64,000 bases of DNA from JASGIT01 sp047601665 (GTDB lineage Bacteria > Pseudomonadota > Gammaproteobacteria > Burkholderiales > Burkholderiaceae_C), in NCBI GenBank assembly GCA_047601665.1, contig JASGIT010000001.1, positions 3,534,001 through 3,598,000 on the forward strand, written 5' to 3'. This document shows positions 7,715-18,000 of this stretch, one piece after another. The notes under the pieces are model-generated. The model saw only the letters and a list, made by a program, of their open reading frames with translations, was not told where the DNA came from and did no database searches. How positions within the stretch are numbered: the stretch's first letter is position 1; each line of letters starts with the position of its first letter. A program made the translations under genes and the position numbers.

Positions 7715-8722
7715 ATGACCAAGATTAAGACCCTCAAGGCGCTTTTCGCCGCCGTGGCCCTGGCGACCGGCGCATCGGCTTTCGCGCAGAACCAGTTGCT
7801 GAACGTTTCCTACGACGTGGCGCGCGAGTTCTACAAGGACTACAACGCGGCCTTCGTTGCCCACTACAAGAAGACCACGGGCAAGGACGTGAAGATCGAC
7901 CAGAGCCACGCCGGCTCCAGCGCCCAGGCGCGCGCGGTGAACGACGGGCTGGACGCCGACGTGGTCACCTTCAACACCACGACCGACGTGCAGTTCCTGG
8001 CCGACAACGGCGTGGTGGCCAAGGACTGGGCCAAGAAATTCCCCAACGACGCCTCGCCCACCACCTCGACCATGCTGTTCCTGGTGCGCAACGGCAACCC
8101 CAAGCACATCAAGGACTGGGACGACCTGCTGCGCCCCGACGTGAAGACGATCGTGGTCAACCCCAAGACCGGCGGCAATGGCCGCTACGCCTACCTGGCC
8201 GCCTGGGGCTACGTGCGCGAGAAGGGCGGCACCGATGCGCAGGCCGCCGAGTTCGTCGGCAAGCTCTACAAGAACGTGCCCGTGCTGGGCAAGGGCGGGC
8301 GCGATGCGACCAGCATCTTCCTGCAGCGCAACATCGGCGACGTGCTGATCACGTTCGAGTCCGAAGTGGTGTCGGTGGACCGCGAATTCGGCGCGGGCAA
8401 GGTCGATGCGGTCTACCCCTCGGTCAGTATCGTGGCCGAGAACCCGGTGGCGATCGTGGAGCGCACCGTGGCCAAGAAGGGCACGGCGCAGCTCGCCAAG
8501 GCGTATCTGGACTATCTGTATTCGGACGAGGCGCAGGAAATCGCCGCCAAGCACGCTATCCGTCCGCGCTCGGAGGCGGTGCTCAAGCGCCATGCCGACG
8601 AGTTCAAGCCCATCAAGCAGTTCACCGTGGCCAAGTATTTCGGCTCGCTGACCGAGGCGCAGAAGGTGCACTTCAACGACGGCGGCCAGTTCGACAAGCT
8701 CTACACGCCCGGCGCGAAGTAA
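7715..8722 (+). CDS. sbp: Sulfate ABC transporter, periplasmic sulfate-binding protein (335 aa)
   Basis: Captures sulfate (or thiosulfate) in the periplasm for the CysTWA importer. A clear signal peptide ends ATGASAFA-QNQLL (about residue 25). The mature protein has the family's LNVSYDVAREFYKDYN opening, the SHAGSSAQARAV loop that contacts sulfate, PKTGGNGRYAYLAAWGY and GGRDATSIFLQRNIGDV. Length matches Sbp/CysP. It is the first gene of a four-gene operon; cysT starts 4 bases after its stop. Sbp and CysP cannot be separated confidently from sequence alone. Confidence 0.95.
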   Translation: MTKIKTLKALFAAVALATGASAFAQNQLLNVSYDVAREFYKDYNAAFVAHYKKTTGKDVKIDQSHAGSSAQARAVNDGLDADVVTFNTTTDVQFLADNGVVAKDWAKKFPNDASPTTSTMLFLVRNGNPKHIKDWDDLLRPDVKTIVVNPKTGGNGRYAYLAAWGYVREKGGTDAQAAEFVGKLYKNVPVLGKGGRDATSIFLQRNIGDVLITFESEVVSVDREFGAGKVDAVYPSVSIVAENPVAIVERTVAKKGTAQLAKAYLDYLYSDEAQEIAAKHAIRPRSEAVLKRHADEFKPIKQFTVAKYFGSLTEAQKVHFNDGGQFDKLYTPGAK

Positions 8723-8726
8723 ATCC

Positions 8727-9563
8727 ATGAGCGGAGGGAGTACAAAAAAGGTCCTGCCAGGCTTCGGCCTGACGCTGGGCTACACGGTGTTCTATTTGAG
8801 CGTGATCGTGCTGGTGCCGATCTCGGCGCTGCTGCTCAAGACGCTGGCGCTCACGCTGCCCCAGTTCTGGGACGCGGTGACCGCGCCGCGCGTGCTGGCC
8901 TCGTACCGGCTGACCTTCGGCGCATCGCTGATCGCGGCGCTGGTCAACCTGGTGTTCGGCCTGCTGATCGCCTGGGTGCTGGTGCGCTACCAGTTCCCGG
9001 GCAAGAAGATCGTGGACGCGCTGGTGGACCTGCCGTTTGCGCTGCCCACCGCCGTCGCGGGCATCTCGCTGACCGCGCTGCTCGCGGGCAACGGCTGGGT
9101 GGGGCAGTACCTGGAGCCGCTGGGCATCCAGCTCGCCTTCAAGCCCGCAGGCGTGGTGATCGCGCTGATTTTCATCGGCCTGCCGTTCGTGGTGCGCACG
9201 GTGCAGCCGGTGCTCGAGGATTCCGAGAAGGAGCTTGAAGAGGCCGCCACCAGCCTGGGTGCGACGCGCTGGCAGATCTTCACCAAGGTCATCCTGCCCT
9301 CGATCACGCCCGCGCTGCTCACCGGCTTCGCCATGGCGTTCGCGCGCGCGGTGGGCGAGTACGGCTCGGTCATCTTCATCGCGGGCAACATGCCCATGGT
9401 GTCGGAGATCACGCCGCTCATCATCATCGGCAAGCTGGAGCAGTACGACTACGCGGGCGCCACGGCGGTGGCCGTGGTCATGCTGGTGATCTCGTTCACG
9501 CTGCTGCTCATCATCAACGCACTGCAAGCCTGGCAACGACGTCATGCGGGGGCGCCGGCATGA
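8727..9563 (+). CDS. cysT: Sulfate ABC transporter permease CysT (278 aa)
   Basis: Inner-membrane permease, also called CysU, one of the two channel subunits of the sulfate/thiosulfate importer. Six hydrophobic segments are visible, the first at residues about 13-37. The MetI-like inner-membrane signature, where the ATPase docks, is EEAATSLGATRWQIFTKVILP. The last codons overlap the cysW ATG (ATGA at 9560-9563), indicating translational coupling. Confidence 0.95.
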   Translation: MSGGSTKKVLPGFGLTLGYTVFYLSVIVLVPISALLLKTLALTLPQFWDAVTAPRVLASYRLTFGASLIAALVNLVFGLLIAWVLVRYQFPGKKIVDALVDLPFALPTAVAGISLTALLAGNGWVGQYLEPLGIQLAFKPAGVVIALIFIGLPFVVRTVQPVLEDSEKELEEAATSLGATRWQIFTKVILPSITPALLTGFAMAFARAVGEYGSVIFIAGNMPMVSEITPLIIIGKLEQYDYAGATAVAVVMLVISFTLLLIINALQAWQRRHAGAPA

Positions 9564-10480
9564 ACACGCGCACCATTCGCAGAGCCCAGGCGGGCACCAC
9601 CGAGGCCACCTGGGTCAAGTGGACGCTGATCGGCGTCGCGCTGGCCTTCCTGTTGCTGTTCCTGGTGCTGCCGCTGGCGGCGGTGTTCACCGAGGCGCTG
9701 CGCAAGGGCGTCGACGCCTATTTCGCGGGCCTGGCCGAGCCCGATGCGTGGTCGGCCATCCGGCTGACGGTGATCACGGCGCTGATAGCAGTGCCGCTGA
9801 ACCTCGTCTTCGGCGTGGCGGCGGCCTGGGCCATCGCCAAGTTCGAGTTCCGGGGCAAGGCGTTTTTGACTACGCTGGTGGATCTGCCGTTCTCCGTCTC
9901 GCCCGTGGTGGCGGGGCTGATGTATGTGCTGGTGTTCGGCGCCAACGGCTGGTTCGGCCCCTGGCTGGCCGAGCACAATGTGAAGATCATCTTCGCCGTG
10001 CCCGGCATCGTGCTGGCGACTGTGTTCGTCACCTTCCCGTTCATCGCGCGCGAGCTGATTCCGCTGATGCAGGCGCAGGGCAACGACGAGGAGCAGGCCG
10101 CCATCGTGCTGGGCGCGAGCGGCTGGCAGACCTTCTGGCACGTCACGCTGCCCAACATCAAGTGGGGGCTGCTGTACGGCGTCATCCTGTGCAACGCGCG
10201 CGCCATGGGCGAGTTCGGCGCGGTGTCGGTGGTCTCGGGCCACATCCGGGGGCAGACCAACACCATTCCGCTGCACGTGGAGATTCTCTACAACGAGTAC
10301 CAGTCGGTCGCGGCGTTCGCGGCGGCGTCGCTGCTGGCCTTGCTGGCGCTGGTCACGCTGGTCATCAAGTCGATCGCGGAGTGGAAGGCCGAGCAACTGG
10401 CCAAGGCGGCCGCCGATATGCCACCTGAGCGTCCGAATGTGGCTCAAAAAGGCCCGCAGCCCGCACCCGCCGTGCGCTAA
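9560..10480 (+). CDS. cysW: Sulfate ABC transporter permease CysW (306 aa)
   Basis: Second channel subunit of the sulfate importer. It has six membrane segments and the ATPase-docking loop EEQAAIVLGASGWQTFWHVTLP. The segment GEFGAVSVVSGHIRGQTNTIPLHVEILYNEY is typical of CysW. The C-terminal tail after the last helix (AAADMPPERPNVAQKGPQPAPAVR) is longer than usual and is read from DNA resembling a degenerate copy of the local repeat. The cysA ATG follows the stop by 13 bases. Confidence 0.95.
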   Translation: MNTRTIRRAQAGTTEATWVKWTLIGVALAFLLLFLVLPLAAVFTEALRKGVDAYFAGLAEPDAWSAIRLTVITALIAVPLNLVFGVAAAWAIAKFEFRGKAFLTTLVDLPFSVSPVVAGLMYVLVFGANGWFGPWLAEHNVKIIFAVPGIVLATVFVTFPFIARELIPLMQAQGNDEEQAAIVLGASGWQTFWHVTLPNIKWGLLYGVILCNARAMGEFGAVSVVSGHIRGQTNTIPLHVEILYNEYQSVAAFAAASLLALLALVTLVIKSIAEWKAEQLAKAAADMPPERPNVAQKGPQPAPAVR

Positions 10481-10495
10481 CAGCTACCAAAAAAT
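10442..10495. repeat. AGCTGCCAGCGC repeat, copy 4 (degenerate, cysW/cysA junction)
   Basis: Pattern CTCAAAAAGGCCCGCAGCC ... GCGCTAACAGCTACCAAAAA matches the inverted form of the repeat with several changes. It supplies the tail and stop codon of CysW and runs up to the cysA ATG. Confidence 0.5.
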
Positions 10496-11597
10496 GAGCA
10501 TTGAAATCCGCAACATCAGCAAGCAGTTCGGCGACTTCCAGGCGCTGCGCGACGTGAGCCTGCACATCGACTCGGGCGAACTCATCGCGCTGCTCGGCCC
10601 CAGCGGCTGCGGCAAGACCACGCTGCTGCGCATCATCGCGGGGCTGGAAACGCCGGACACCGGCAGCATCCACTTCAGCGGCGAGGACACCACCGACGTG
10701 CACGTGCGCGAGCGCGGCGTGGGCTTCGTGTTCCAGCACTACGCGCTGTTCCGCCACATGACGGTGTTCGAGAACGTGGCCTTCGGCCTGCGCGTGAAGC
10801 CGCGCGGCGAGCGCCCGTCCGACGCCGCCATCCGCACCAAGGTGATGGACCTGCTCAAGCTGGTGCAGCTCGACTGGCTGGCCGAGCGCTACCCCTCGCA
10901 GCTGTCGGGCGGCCAGCGCCAGCGCATCGCCCTGGCGCGCGCGCTGGCCGTGGAGCCCAAGGTGCTGCTGCTCGACGAGCCCTTCGGCGCGCTCGACGCC
11001 AAGGTGCGCAAGGAACTGCGCCGCTGGCTGCGCCGCCTGCACGACGAACTGCACGTGACCAGCATCTTCGTGACCCACGACCAGGAAGAGGCGCTGGAGG
11101 TGGCCGACCGCGTGGTCGTCATCAACCAGGGCAGGGTCGAGCAGAGCGGCTCGCCGCAGGAGGTGTGGGACCAGCCCGCGAGCCCCTTCGTCTACGGCTT
11201 CCTGGGCGACGTGAACCTGTTTCACGGCCGCGCGCACGAGGGGCTGGTGCACGTGGAGGGCATGGAGATCGCCTCGCCCGAACACGCCAGCGCGCAGAAC
11301 GCCAACGCCTTCGCCTACGTGCGCCCGCACGACCTGGACGTGGAGCGTTATGCGGGCGGGGCGGGGCAGCAGCAGGGCATCGTGGCCCGGCTGTCGCGCG
11401 CCATCGTGGTCGGCCCGATCGCGCGGCTGGAACTTATCCCCGAGGCCCAGGCACAAAGCGCGGACAATGCCGAGTCCGTGATCGAGGCGCAAATCCCCGC
11501 GCAGCAGTTCAAGGACATGGCTTTCCAAGAGGGCGAAACGCTGGTGGTCACGCCGCGCCGCGCCCGCGTCTTTTTAGATCAAGCCGCTGGGATTTGA
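10494..11597 (+). CDS. cysA: Sulfate ABC transporter ATP-binding protein CysA (367 aa)
   Basis: Cytoplasmic ATPase that drives sulfate import. Walker A is GPSGCGKTT (about residues 33-41), the Q-loop FVFQHYALF, the signature LSGGQRQRIALARAL, Walker B VLLLDEPFGALDAK and the H-loop VTHDQEEALEVADR. A TOBE-like regulatory domain follows from about residue 240. The start at 10494 (MSIEIRNISKQFG) is the standard N-terminus; an open frame reaching back into cysW is not credible. A hairpin-forming repeat follows the stop immediately and probably ends the operon. Confidence 0.96.
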   Translation: MSIEIRNISKQFGDFQALRDVSLHIDSGELIALLGPSGCGKTTLLRIIAGLETPDTGSIHFSGEDTTDVHVRERGVGFVFQHYALFRHMTVFENVAFGLRVKPRGERPSDAAIRTKVMDLLKLVQLDWLAERYPSQLSGGQRQRIALARALAVEPKVLLLDEPFGALDAKVRKELRRWLRRLHDELHVTSIFVTHDQEEALEVADRVVVINQGRVEQSGSPQEVWDQPASPFVYGFLGDVNLFHGRAHEGLVHVEGMEIASPEHASAQNANAFAYVRPHDLDVERYAGGAGQQQGIVARLSRAIVVGPIARLELIPEAQAQSADNAESVIEAQIPAQQFKDMAFQEGETLVVTPRRARVFLDQAAGI

Positions 11598-11690
11598 CCC
11601 CCCCTGAGCCGCTTCGCGGCTTCCCCCCAGGGGGACGACGGCCTTTGCTGCGGGGCGGCCCTTGCCGGCCGTCTGCTGGCTTAGGCCGCG
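11598..11690. repeat. GC-rich intergenic hairpin repeat after cysA
   Basis: Nested inverted repeats: CCCCCTG (11600-11606) pairs with CAGGGGG (11628-11634), and inside it AGCCGC (11607-11612) pairs with GCGGCT (11616-11621). A second GC-rich palindromic part, GGCGGCCCTTGCCGGCC, follows. It resembles an intergenic repeat I remember as common in Comamonadaceae; here it probably terminates the sulfate operon, although no long T-run follows. Confidence 0.6.
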
Positions 11691-11743
11691 CCAGTTTCAT
11701 GGGCCAATCCCTGGGCAACTGTTATTGAAATTAGGAAAAAGGA

Positions 11744-12241
11744 ATGAATTGGTTGACTGCGGCCCCGCGCCGCACGCTCGCGCTTCTCTGCGCCGCCTGC
11801 ATCGCCATGCTGGGCTTTGGCCTGTACCTGCAATACGGCGTGGGGCTGGAGCCTTGCCCCATGTGCATCGTGCAGCGCTACGCTCTCATTTTGGTAGCTT
11901 TTTGCGCAGGCCTGGCAAGCGCCAGAGGCCAAAAAGGCTGGTGGATGGGCTGGAGCGCCGTTGCGCTGGGTTTTGCGGGCTTCGGCGCCTTCGTCGCGGC
12001 GCGGCAAAGCTGGCTGCAGTGGTATCCGCCCGAGTTCGCCACCTGCGGGCGCGACTTCTACGGAATGATCGAGAACTATCCGATCAGCCGCGCCATTCCC
12101 ATGATCTTCCGCGGCTCGGGCGATTGCACGGCGGTGGACTGGACCTTCCTGGGCGGCTCCATCGCCAACTGGTCGTTCGTCTGCTTCATGGCGATTGCGC
12201 TGGTGGTGCTGGCGCTGCTGGCGCGCGGCGGCAAGCGCTGA
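11744..12241 (+). CDS. dsbB: Disulfide bond formation protein B (165 aa)
   Basis: Inner-membrane quinone reductase that reoxidises DsbA. It has four membrane helices. The first periplasmic pair is C38-PM-C41 (EPCPMCIVQR) and the second pair is C101 (FATCGRD) and C128 (SGDCTAVDW), so all four catalytic cysteines are present. The stretch ALILVAFCAGLASARGQKGW, forming the second helix and following loop, is encoded by a copy of the local repeat without disturbing the helix pattern. It is a single gene between the sulfate operon and a chemoreceptor; no dsbA is visible. Confidence 0.95.
   Translation: MNWLTAAPRRTLALLCAACIAMLGFGLYLQYGVGLEPCPMCIVQRYALILVAFCAGLASARGQKGWWMGWSAVALGFAGFGAFVAARQSWLQWYPPEFATCGRDFYGMIENYPISRAIPMIFRGSGDCTAVDWTFLGGSIANWSFVCFMAIALVVLALLARGGKR
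11886..11940. repeat. AGCTGCCAGCGC repeat, copy 5 (inside dsbB)
   Basis: CATTTTGGTAGCTTTTTGCG, then CAGGCCTGGCAAGCGCCAG and AGGCCAAAAAGGCTG: both ends of the repeat are recognisable though the core has drifted. Translated in frame in DsbB. Confidence 0.65.
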
Positions 12242-12362
12242 CGGCGGGGCGAAGGCTGCGGTTGCTGGGTAAATACACTTAGTAACCTATAAACGCAAAT
12301 CTGATACTGTTGCTTCCATCCTGTTTCAGGGAGAAGCAGGGAGTAATCATCAGAAAGCAGCC

Positions 12363-14114
12363 ATGCCATCCATCCGCAACCTCAAGATCGCCACCCGCCT
12401 GGGGCTGGCGTTCGGTCTCGTTCTCCTGATTCTCGTGCTGTGCGTGGGCCTGGGCTACTGGCGCCTGCAGGAACTGGCCACCACGGCGCGCGCCCTGGGC
12501 ACCTACGAGAACGAAAAGCTCCAGCTGGCCGTGACCTGGCGCCAGACCATCGACCTGAACTGGGTGCGCACCAAGGCCGCGCTGCTCGACAGCGACACCA
12601 GCCGCATCCCCATGTGGGATGCCGAGATGGCCAAGACCTCGGAAGTCACCGTGGCCGCGCGCAAGCGTATGCACGAACTGGTGCCGTCCGCCGAAGGCAA
12701 GGCCCTGCTGGCCAAGATCGACCAGGCGCGCGAGGCCTACCGCACGCCGCGCGCCGCCATCCTCAAGCGCAAGGCGGCGGGCGAGGACGTGGCGGCGGCG
12801 CTCGACCAGCAGCTGAGGCCGCTGTCCGAGGCCTACCTCGACGCCATCGCCCAGCTTGAAAAGCGCCAGCACGCCATCTACGACCAGGCGCTGGAGGCCG
12901 CCGAGCAGAGCGCGGCCCTGGGCCGCACCCTGCTGATCGCGGGCGGCCTGATCGCGGTGGTGGTGGGGGCGGTGTTTGCGCTCCTGTTGGCGCGCTCCAT
13001 CGTGCGGCCCATCGCGGCGGCCGTGGACAGCGCGCAGCACATCGCCCAGGGCGACCTGTCGCACCCCATCGCGGCCGACGGGCGCGACGAAGCCGCGCAA
13101 CTGCTGCAGGCCCTGGCGGCCATGCAAGGCAACCTGCTGCAGATCGTGGGCCGGGTGCGCACGGGGTCGGAATCCGTATCCACGGCCAGCGCCGAGATCG
13201 CGCAGGGCAACCAGGACCTGAGCGCGCGCACCGAAAGCCAGGCCAGCGCACTGGAGCAAACGGCGGCCAGCATGGAAGAACTGGGCTCCACCGTGCGCCA
13301 GAACGCCGACAACGCGCGGCAGGCCAACCAGCTGGCCCTGAGCGCCAGCACCGTGGCCCAGCAGGGCGGCGATGTCGTGGCCCAAGTGGTAGACACCATG
13401 CGCGGCATCAACGACAGCAGCCGCCAGATCGCGGACATCATCGGCGTGATCGACGGCATCGCCTTCCAGACCAACATTCTGGCGCTGAACGCGGCGGTGG
13501 AAGCGGCCAGGGCCGGAGAACAAGGCCGGGGCTTTGCCGTGGTGGCGGGCGAAGTGCGCAGCCTGGCGCAGCGCAGCGCCGAGGCGGCCAAGGAAATCAA
13601 GGGCCTGATCACCGCCAGCGTGGAGCGCGTGGAACAAGGCACGCAACTGGTGGACAAGGCGGGCGAGACCATGACCGAGGTGGTCACGAGCATCCGCCGG
13701 GTGACGGACATCATGGGCGAGATCAGCGCCGCCAGCAGCGAGCAAAGCCAGGGCGTGGCCCAGGTGGGCGAAGCCGTGACGCAGATGGACCAGGCCACGC
13801 AGCAGAACGCCGCCCTGGTCGAGGAAATGGCCGCCGCGGCCAGCAGCCTGCGCTCCCAGGCGCAGGACCTGGTGCAGGCCGTGGCCGTCTTCCGGCTGGA
13901 TGCGGGGGCCGCTGCCAGCAGCTACGCGCGGCCCGTGGCGGTGGCCCAGCCCCCGGCGCCGCGCCCGCTGGCGCCAGTGGCGGCCAAGCCCCGGGCCGGC
14001 GGCCTGTCGCGTCCCACGGCAGCGCTTGCCGCCAAGCCCAAGCCGGTAGCAGGCCCGGCGCCCGCACCCGCCGCAGGTTCGGCCCACGGCGAGGGCGACT
14101 GGGAAAGTTTCTGA
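12363..14114 (+). CDS. Methyl-accepting chemotaxis protein (583 aa)
   Basis: Transmembrane chemoreceptor. TM1 spans about residues 13-33, then a periplasmic four-helix-type sensor of about 155 residues, TM2 at 188-210, a HAMP domain starting ARSIVRPIAAA, and the signalling domain with the conserved hairpin IADIIGVIDGIAFQTNILALNAAVEAARAGEQGRGFAVVAGEVR. An Ala/Pro-rich linker of about 60 residues leads to the C-terminal pentapeptide DWESF, which fits the NWETF-type tether that recruits CheR and CheB. The ligand is not predictable. The stop is one base from the convergent glutathione transferase gene. Confidence 0.93.
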   Translation: MPSIRNLKIATRLGLAFGLVLLILVLCVGLGYWRLQELATTARALGTYENEKLQLAVTWRQTIDLNWVRTKAALLDSDTSRIPMWDAEMAKTSEVTVAARKRMHELVPSAEGKALLAKIDQAREAYRTPRAAILKRKAAGEDVAAALDQQLRPLSEAYLDAIAQLEKRQHAIYDQALEAAEQSAALGRTLLIAGGLIAVVVGAVFALLLARSIVRPIAAAVDSAQHIAQGDLSHPIAADGRDEAAQLLQALAAMQGNLLQIVGRVRTGSESVSTASAEIAQGNQDLSARTESQASALEQTAASMEELGSTVRQNADNARQANQLALSASTVAQQGGDVVAQVVDTMRGINDSSRQIADIIGVIDGIAFQTNILALNAAVEAARAGEQGRGFAVVAGEVRSLAQRSAEAAKEIKGLITASVERVEQGTQLVDKAGETMTEVVTSIRRVTDIMGEISAASSEQSQGVAQVGEAVTQMDQATQQNAALVEEMAAAASSLRSQAQDLVQAVAVFRLDAGAAASSYARPVAVAQPPAPRPLAPVAAKPRAGGLSRPTAALAAKPKPVAGPAPAPAAGSAHGEGDWESF

Positions 14115-14115
14115 T

Positions 14116-14763
14116 TCAGCCGCCGAACACCGGGCCGCGCGTGCCCGGCTCCCAGACCGGGCAGATCTTCATCACCTCGGCGAACAGGGCCGAATCCACC
14201 CCGCGCCGCAGCCAGGCCTGCACCTGCGGCCAGGGTTGCGCGCGCCACCGGGCTTCGTCAATGCGCGCGTACTGGCGCACGAAGGGGAGCAGCGCCATGT
14301 CGGCCAGGCTGGGGCGCTGGCCGAACAGGCAGCCCGTGGCAGCCAGCTGCTCCTCCAGCCCGGCCAGCCAGGTGTGGGCGTCGGCCTGGGCCTGGCGGGC
14401 TGCTTCGGCCGTGTAGCGCTCGGGGTATTTGCAGCCATCCAGGGCGCGCTTGAAAAAGCCGTCATTGCGCTCCACCAGGGCCAGCATTTCGCCCAGCGTG
14501 CCCTGCGTCGGCGCCAGCCAGCCGCCGGGGTCGCTGGCGCGCAGCGCGTGCAGCATCACGTCCAGGCTCTGGTCGATCACGCGCCCGTCCTCCAGCACCA
14601 GCACGGGCACCGTGCCCTTGGGCGACGCCGCCAGCAGCGCCTGCGGCTTGTCGCGCAGCCTGATCTCGCGCAACTCGCAGGCCAGGCCCGCATGGGCCAG
14701 CGCCAGGCGCGCGCGGATGGCGTAGGGGCAGCGGCGGAACGAGTACAGAACCGGCAGGGGCAT
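14116..14763 (-). CDS. Glutathione S-transferase family protein with CPYA motif (215 aa)
   Basis: N-terminal thioredoxin-like domain beginning MPLPVLYSFRRCPYAIRARLAL; the CPYA motif with adjacent arginine resembles omega-class and glutaredoxin-2-like transferases, which use cysteine for thiol transfer instead of tyrosine or serine. PKGTVPVLVLEDG holds the cis-proline and DQSLDVMLHAL the glutathione gamma-Glu site. The C-terminal helical domain contains GQRPSLADMALLPFVRQYA. The start is the ATG at 14763; the longer open frame overlaps argA in a different frame and is a shadow. argA lies 23 bases upstream on the same strand, so the two may be cotranscribed. Substrate unknown. Confidence 0.85.
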   Translation of the reverse strand: MPLPVLYSFRRCPYAIRARLALAHAGLACELREIRLRDKPQALLAASPKGTVPVLVLEDGRVIDQSLDVMLHALRASDPGGWLAPTQGTLGEMLALVERNDGFFKRALDGCKYPERYTAEAARQAQADAHTWLAGLEEQLAATGCLFGQRPSLADMALLPFVRQYARIDEARWRAQPWPQVQAWLRRGVDSALFAEVMKICPVWEPGTRGPVFGG

Positions 14764-14786
14764 GACGGCCACAGGCTCTGGGCTGG

Positions 14787-16133
<1,347 letters not shown>

Positions 16134-16217
16134 GGCGGCAAGGGCGGAGAAAGGGCGGGGCGGTGGTGCGGAGTGCGCGCAGTGTAGCGGCTGCGACTGC
16201 ACGCCGCGTGGTCTGCG

Positions 16218-16274
16218 GTCAAAATGCCCGTCAGCGCTTGACTGGCAAGCGCTTGCAGCTATTGTTTTCGTAGT
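16218..16274. repeat. AGCTGCCAGCGC repeat, copy 6 (upstream of the SDR gene)
   Basis: Intergenic, inverse orientation: CAAAATGCCCGTCAGCGCTT, then CTGGCAAGCGCTTGCAGCT and ATTGTTTTCGTAG. Lies 21 bases before the SDR start codon, within its probable leader. Confidence 0.65.
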
Positions 16275-16295
16275 GTTGACGAACTGGAGATAGAC

Positions 16296-17069
16296 ATGGA
16301 ACTGAAAGGCAAAGTCGCCGTGATCACCGGCGCCGCCAGCGGCATCGGCCGCGCCGCCGCATTGCGCTTCGCCGCCGAGGGCGCGGCGGGCGTGGTGGTG
16401 GCCGACCTGAACGAGGACGGCCTCAAGCCGGTGGCCGAGGCCGTGAACGGCCTGGCCGTGCGCTGCGACGTGAGCCGCGAGGAAGACATCCAGAACCTGG
16501 TCGCCCGCGCCCGCGAGCGCTATGGCCGCGTCGACGTCTATTTCTCGAACGCCGGCATCCTCACACTCGGCGGCATCGAGACGCCCGACGAAGCCTGGCA
16601 GAAGAACTGGAACATCCACGTGATGGCGCACGTGTGGGCCGCGCGCGCGGTGGCCGAGGCCATGGTGGCGCAGGAGGGCGGCGGCTACTTCCTCGTCACC
16701 GCCTCGGCGGCGGGCCTGCTGAACATCGTCGAGACGGCCAGCTACGGCGTGACCAAGCACGGCGCGGTCGCCTTCGCCGAATGGCTGTCGATCGCCTACG
16801 GGCGGCGCGGGCTGAAGGTGTCGTGCCTGTGCCCGCAGGCGGTCGTCACCGGCATGTACTCGGGCGACGGCGGCGGCTCGGCGGGCGTGGACGGCGCGCT
16901 GACCGTGGAGCAGGTGGCCGACGAGATCGTGGACGTGATGCGCAAGGAGTCGTTCCTGGTCCTGCCGCACAAGCGCGTGCTCGACTACATGCAGGCCAAG
17001 ACCGCCAACTACGACCGCTGGCTGGGCGGGATGCAGAAGGTGTACGCGAAGCACCACGCGGGCGGCTGA
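16296..17069 (+). CDS. SDR family NAD(P)-dependent oxidoreductase (257 aa)
   Basis: Classical short-chain dehydrogenase. The nucleotide site is TGAASGIG (residues 10-17), DVSREED lies in the cofactor-specificity region, FSNAG is the structural motif, and the catalytic Ser (VTASAAG) and YGVTK Tyr/Lys pair are all present. The Asp after the second strand (VVADLNED) favours NAD(H) over NADP(H), by family rule. GAGAT precedes the ATG. It stands alone between argA (divergent) and the YghU-like gene (convergent), so its substrate cannot be inferred. Confidence 0.87.
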   Translation: MELKGKVAVITGAASGIGRAAALRFAAEGAAGVVVADLNEDGLKPVAEAVNGLAVRCDVSREEDIQNLVARARERYGRVDVYFSNAGILTLGGIETPDEAWQKNWNIHVMAHVWAARAVAEAMVAQEGGGYFLVTASAAGLLNIVETASYGVTKHGAVAFAEWLSIAYGRRGLKVSCLCPQAVVTGMYSGDGGGSAGVDGALTVEQVADEIVDVMRKESFLVLPHKRVLDYMQAKTANYDRWLGGMQKVYAKHHAGG

Positions 17070-17124
17070 ACTGCCTGCGTGCGCGGCCAGACGCAAGGTT
17101 GCCCGTTGCGGCAGGGGGGCGGGT

Positions 17125-17970
17125 TCAGAGCAGCGCGTCGATATCGCTCGCTTCGTGCCGCTCCAGCAACGCCGGCTCTCCCCGCACGCGATTGACGATG
17201 CGCCCGCGCTGCACCGCCGGCCGCTGCGCGATCTCCTCGGCCCAGCGCTGCACGTGCTTGTATTCCTGCACCTGCAGGAAGGTGCCCGCCTCATAGAGCA
17301 GCCCCTTGGCCAGCGCGCCATACCAGGGCCAGGTGGCGATGTCGGCGATGGTGTAGTCGTCGCCGGCCAGGTAGCGGTGGTCGGTCAGGTGGCGGTCGAG
17401 CACGTCGAGCTGGCGCTTGACCTCCATCGCATAGCGGTCGATGGCGTACTCGATCTTGGCCGGAGCGTAGGCGTAGAAATGGCCGAAGCCGCCGCCGAGG
17501 AAGGGCGCCGAGCCCATCTGCCAGAACAGCCACGACAGGCACTCGGCGCGCGCCGGCTGCGTGGTCGGCAGCAGGGCGCCGAACTTCTCGGCCAGGTACT
17601 GCAGGATCGCACCCGACTCGAACACGCGCAGCGGCTGCGCCCCGCTGCGGTCCACCAGCGCTGGGATCTTGGAGTTCGGGTTCGCCGCCACGAAGCCGCT
17701 GCCGAACTGGTCGCCCTGGTCGATGCGGATCAGCCAGGCGTCGTATTCGGCGCCGGCATGGCCCAGCGCCAGCAGTTCCTCCAGCATCACCGTCACCTTC
17801 ACGCCGTTGGGCGTGCCCAGCGAGTAGAGTTGCAGCGGATGGCGCCCCACCGGCAGTTCCTTGTCGTGCGTGGGGCCGGCGATCGGACGGTTGATCGCCG
17901 CGAAGCGGCCACCGTTCTCCTTGTTCCACGACCACACGGCGGGCGGGACATAGGCGGGCGAATCGGACAT
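17125..17970 (-). CDS. yghU: YghU-type glutathione-dependent disulfide-bond oxidoreductase (281 aa)
   Basis: Nu-class glutathione transferase family (YghU/YfcG), which reduce organic disulfides and peroxides with glutathione. Typical long N-terminus (YVPPAVWSWNKENGGRFAAINRPIAGPTHDKELPVG), then the thioredoxin-like domain with QLYSLGTPNGVKVTVMLEEL, IPALVDRSG at the cis-proline and VFESGAILQYLAEKFG, then the helical domain containing DYTIADIATWPWYG. The start is the ATG at 17970; the open frame beyond it overlaps a divergent transferase gene. The divergent gene is 30 bases away, so the two GST genes share one short promoter region. Confidence 0.9.
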   Translation of the reverse strand: MSDSPAYVPPAVWSWNKENGGRFAAINRPIAGPTHDKELPVGRHPLQLYSLGTPNGVKVTVMLEELLALGHAGAEYDAWLIRIDQGDQFGSGFVAANPNSKIPALVDRSGAQPLRVFESGAILQYLAEKFGALLPTTQPARAECLSWLFWQMGSAPFLGGGFGHFYAYAPAKIEYAIDRYAMEVKRQLDVLDRHLTDHRYLAGDDYTIADIATWPWYGALAKGLLYEAGTFLQVQEYKHVQRWAEEIAQRPAVQRGRIVNRVRGEPALLERHEASDIDALL

Positions 17971-18000
17971 GCTTGAACCTCGGAGACTTGGACTAAAACG

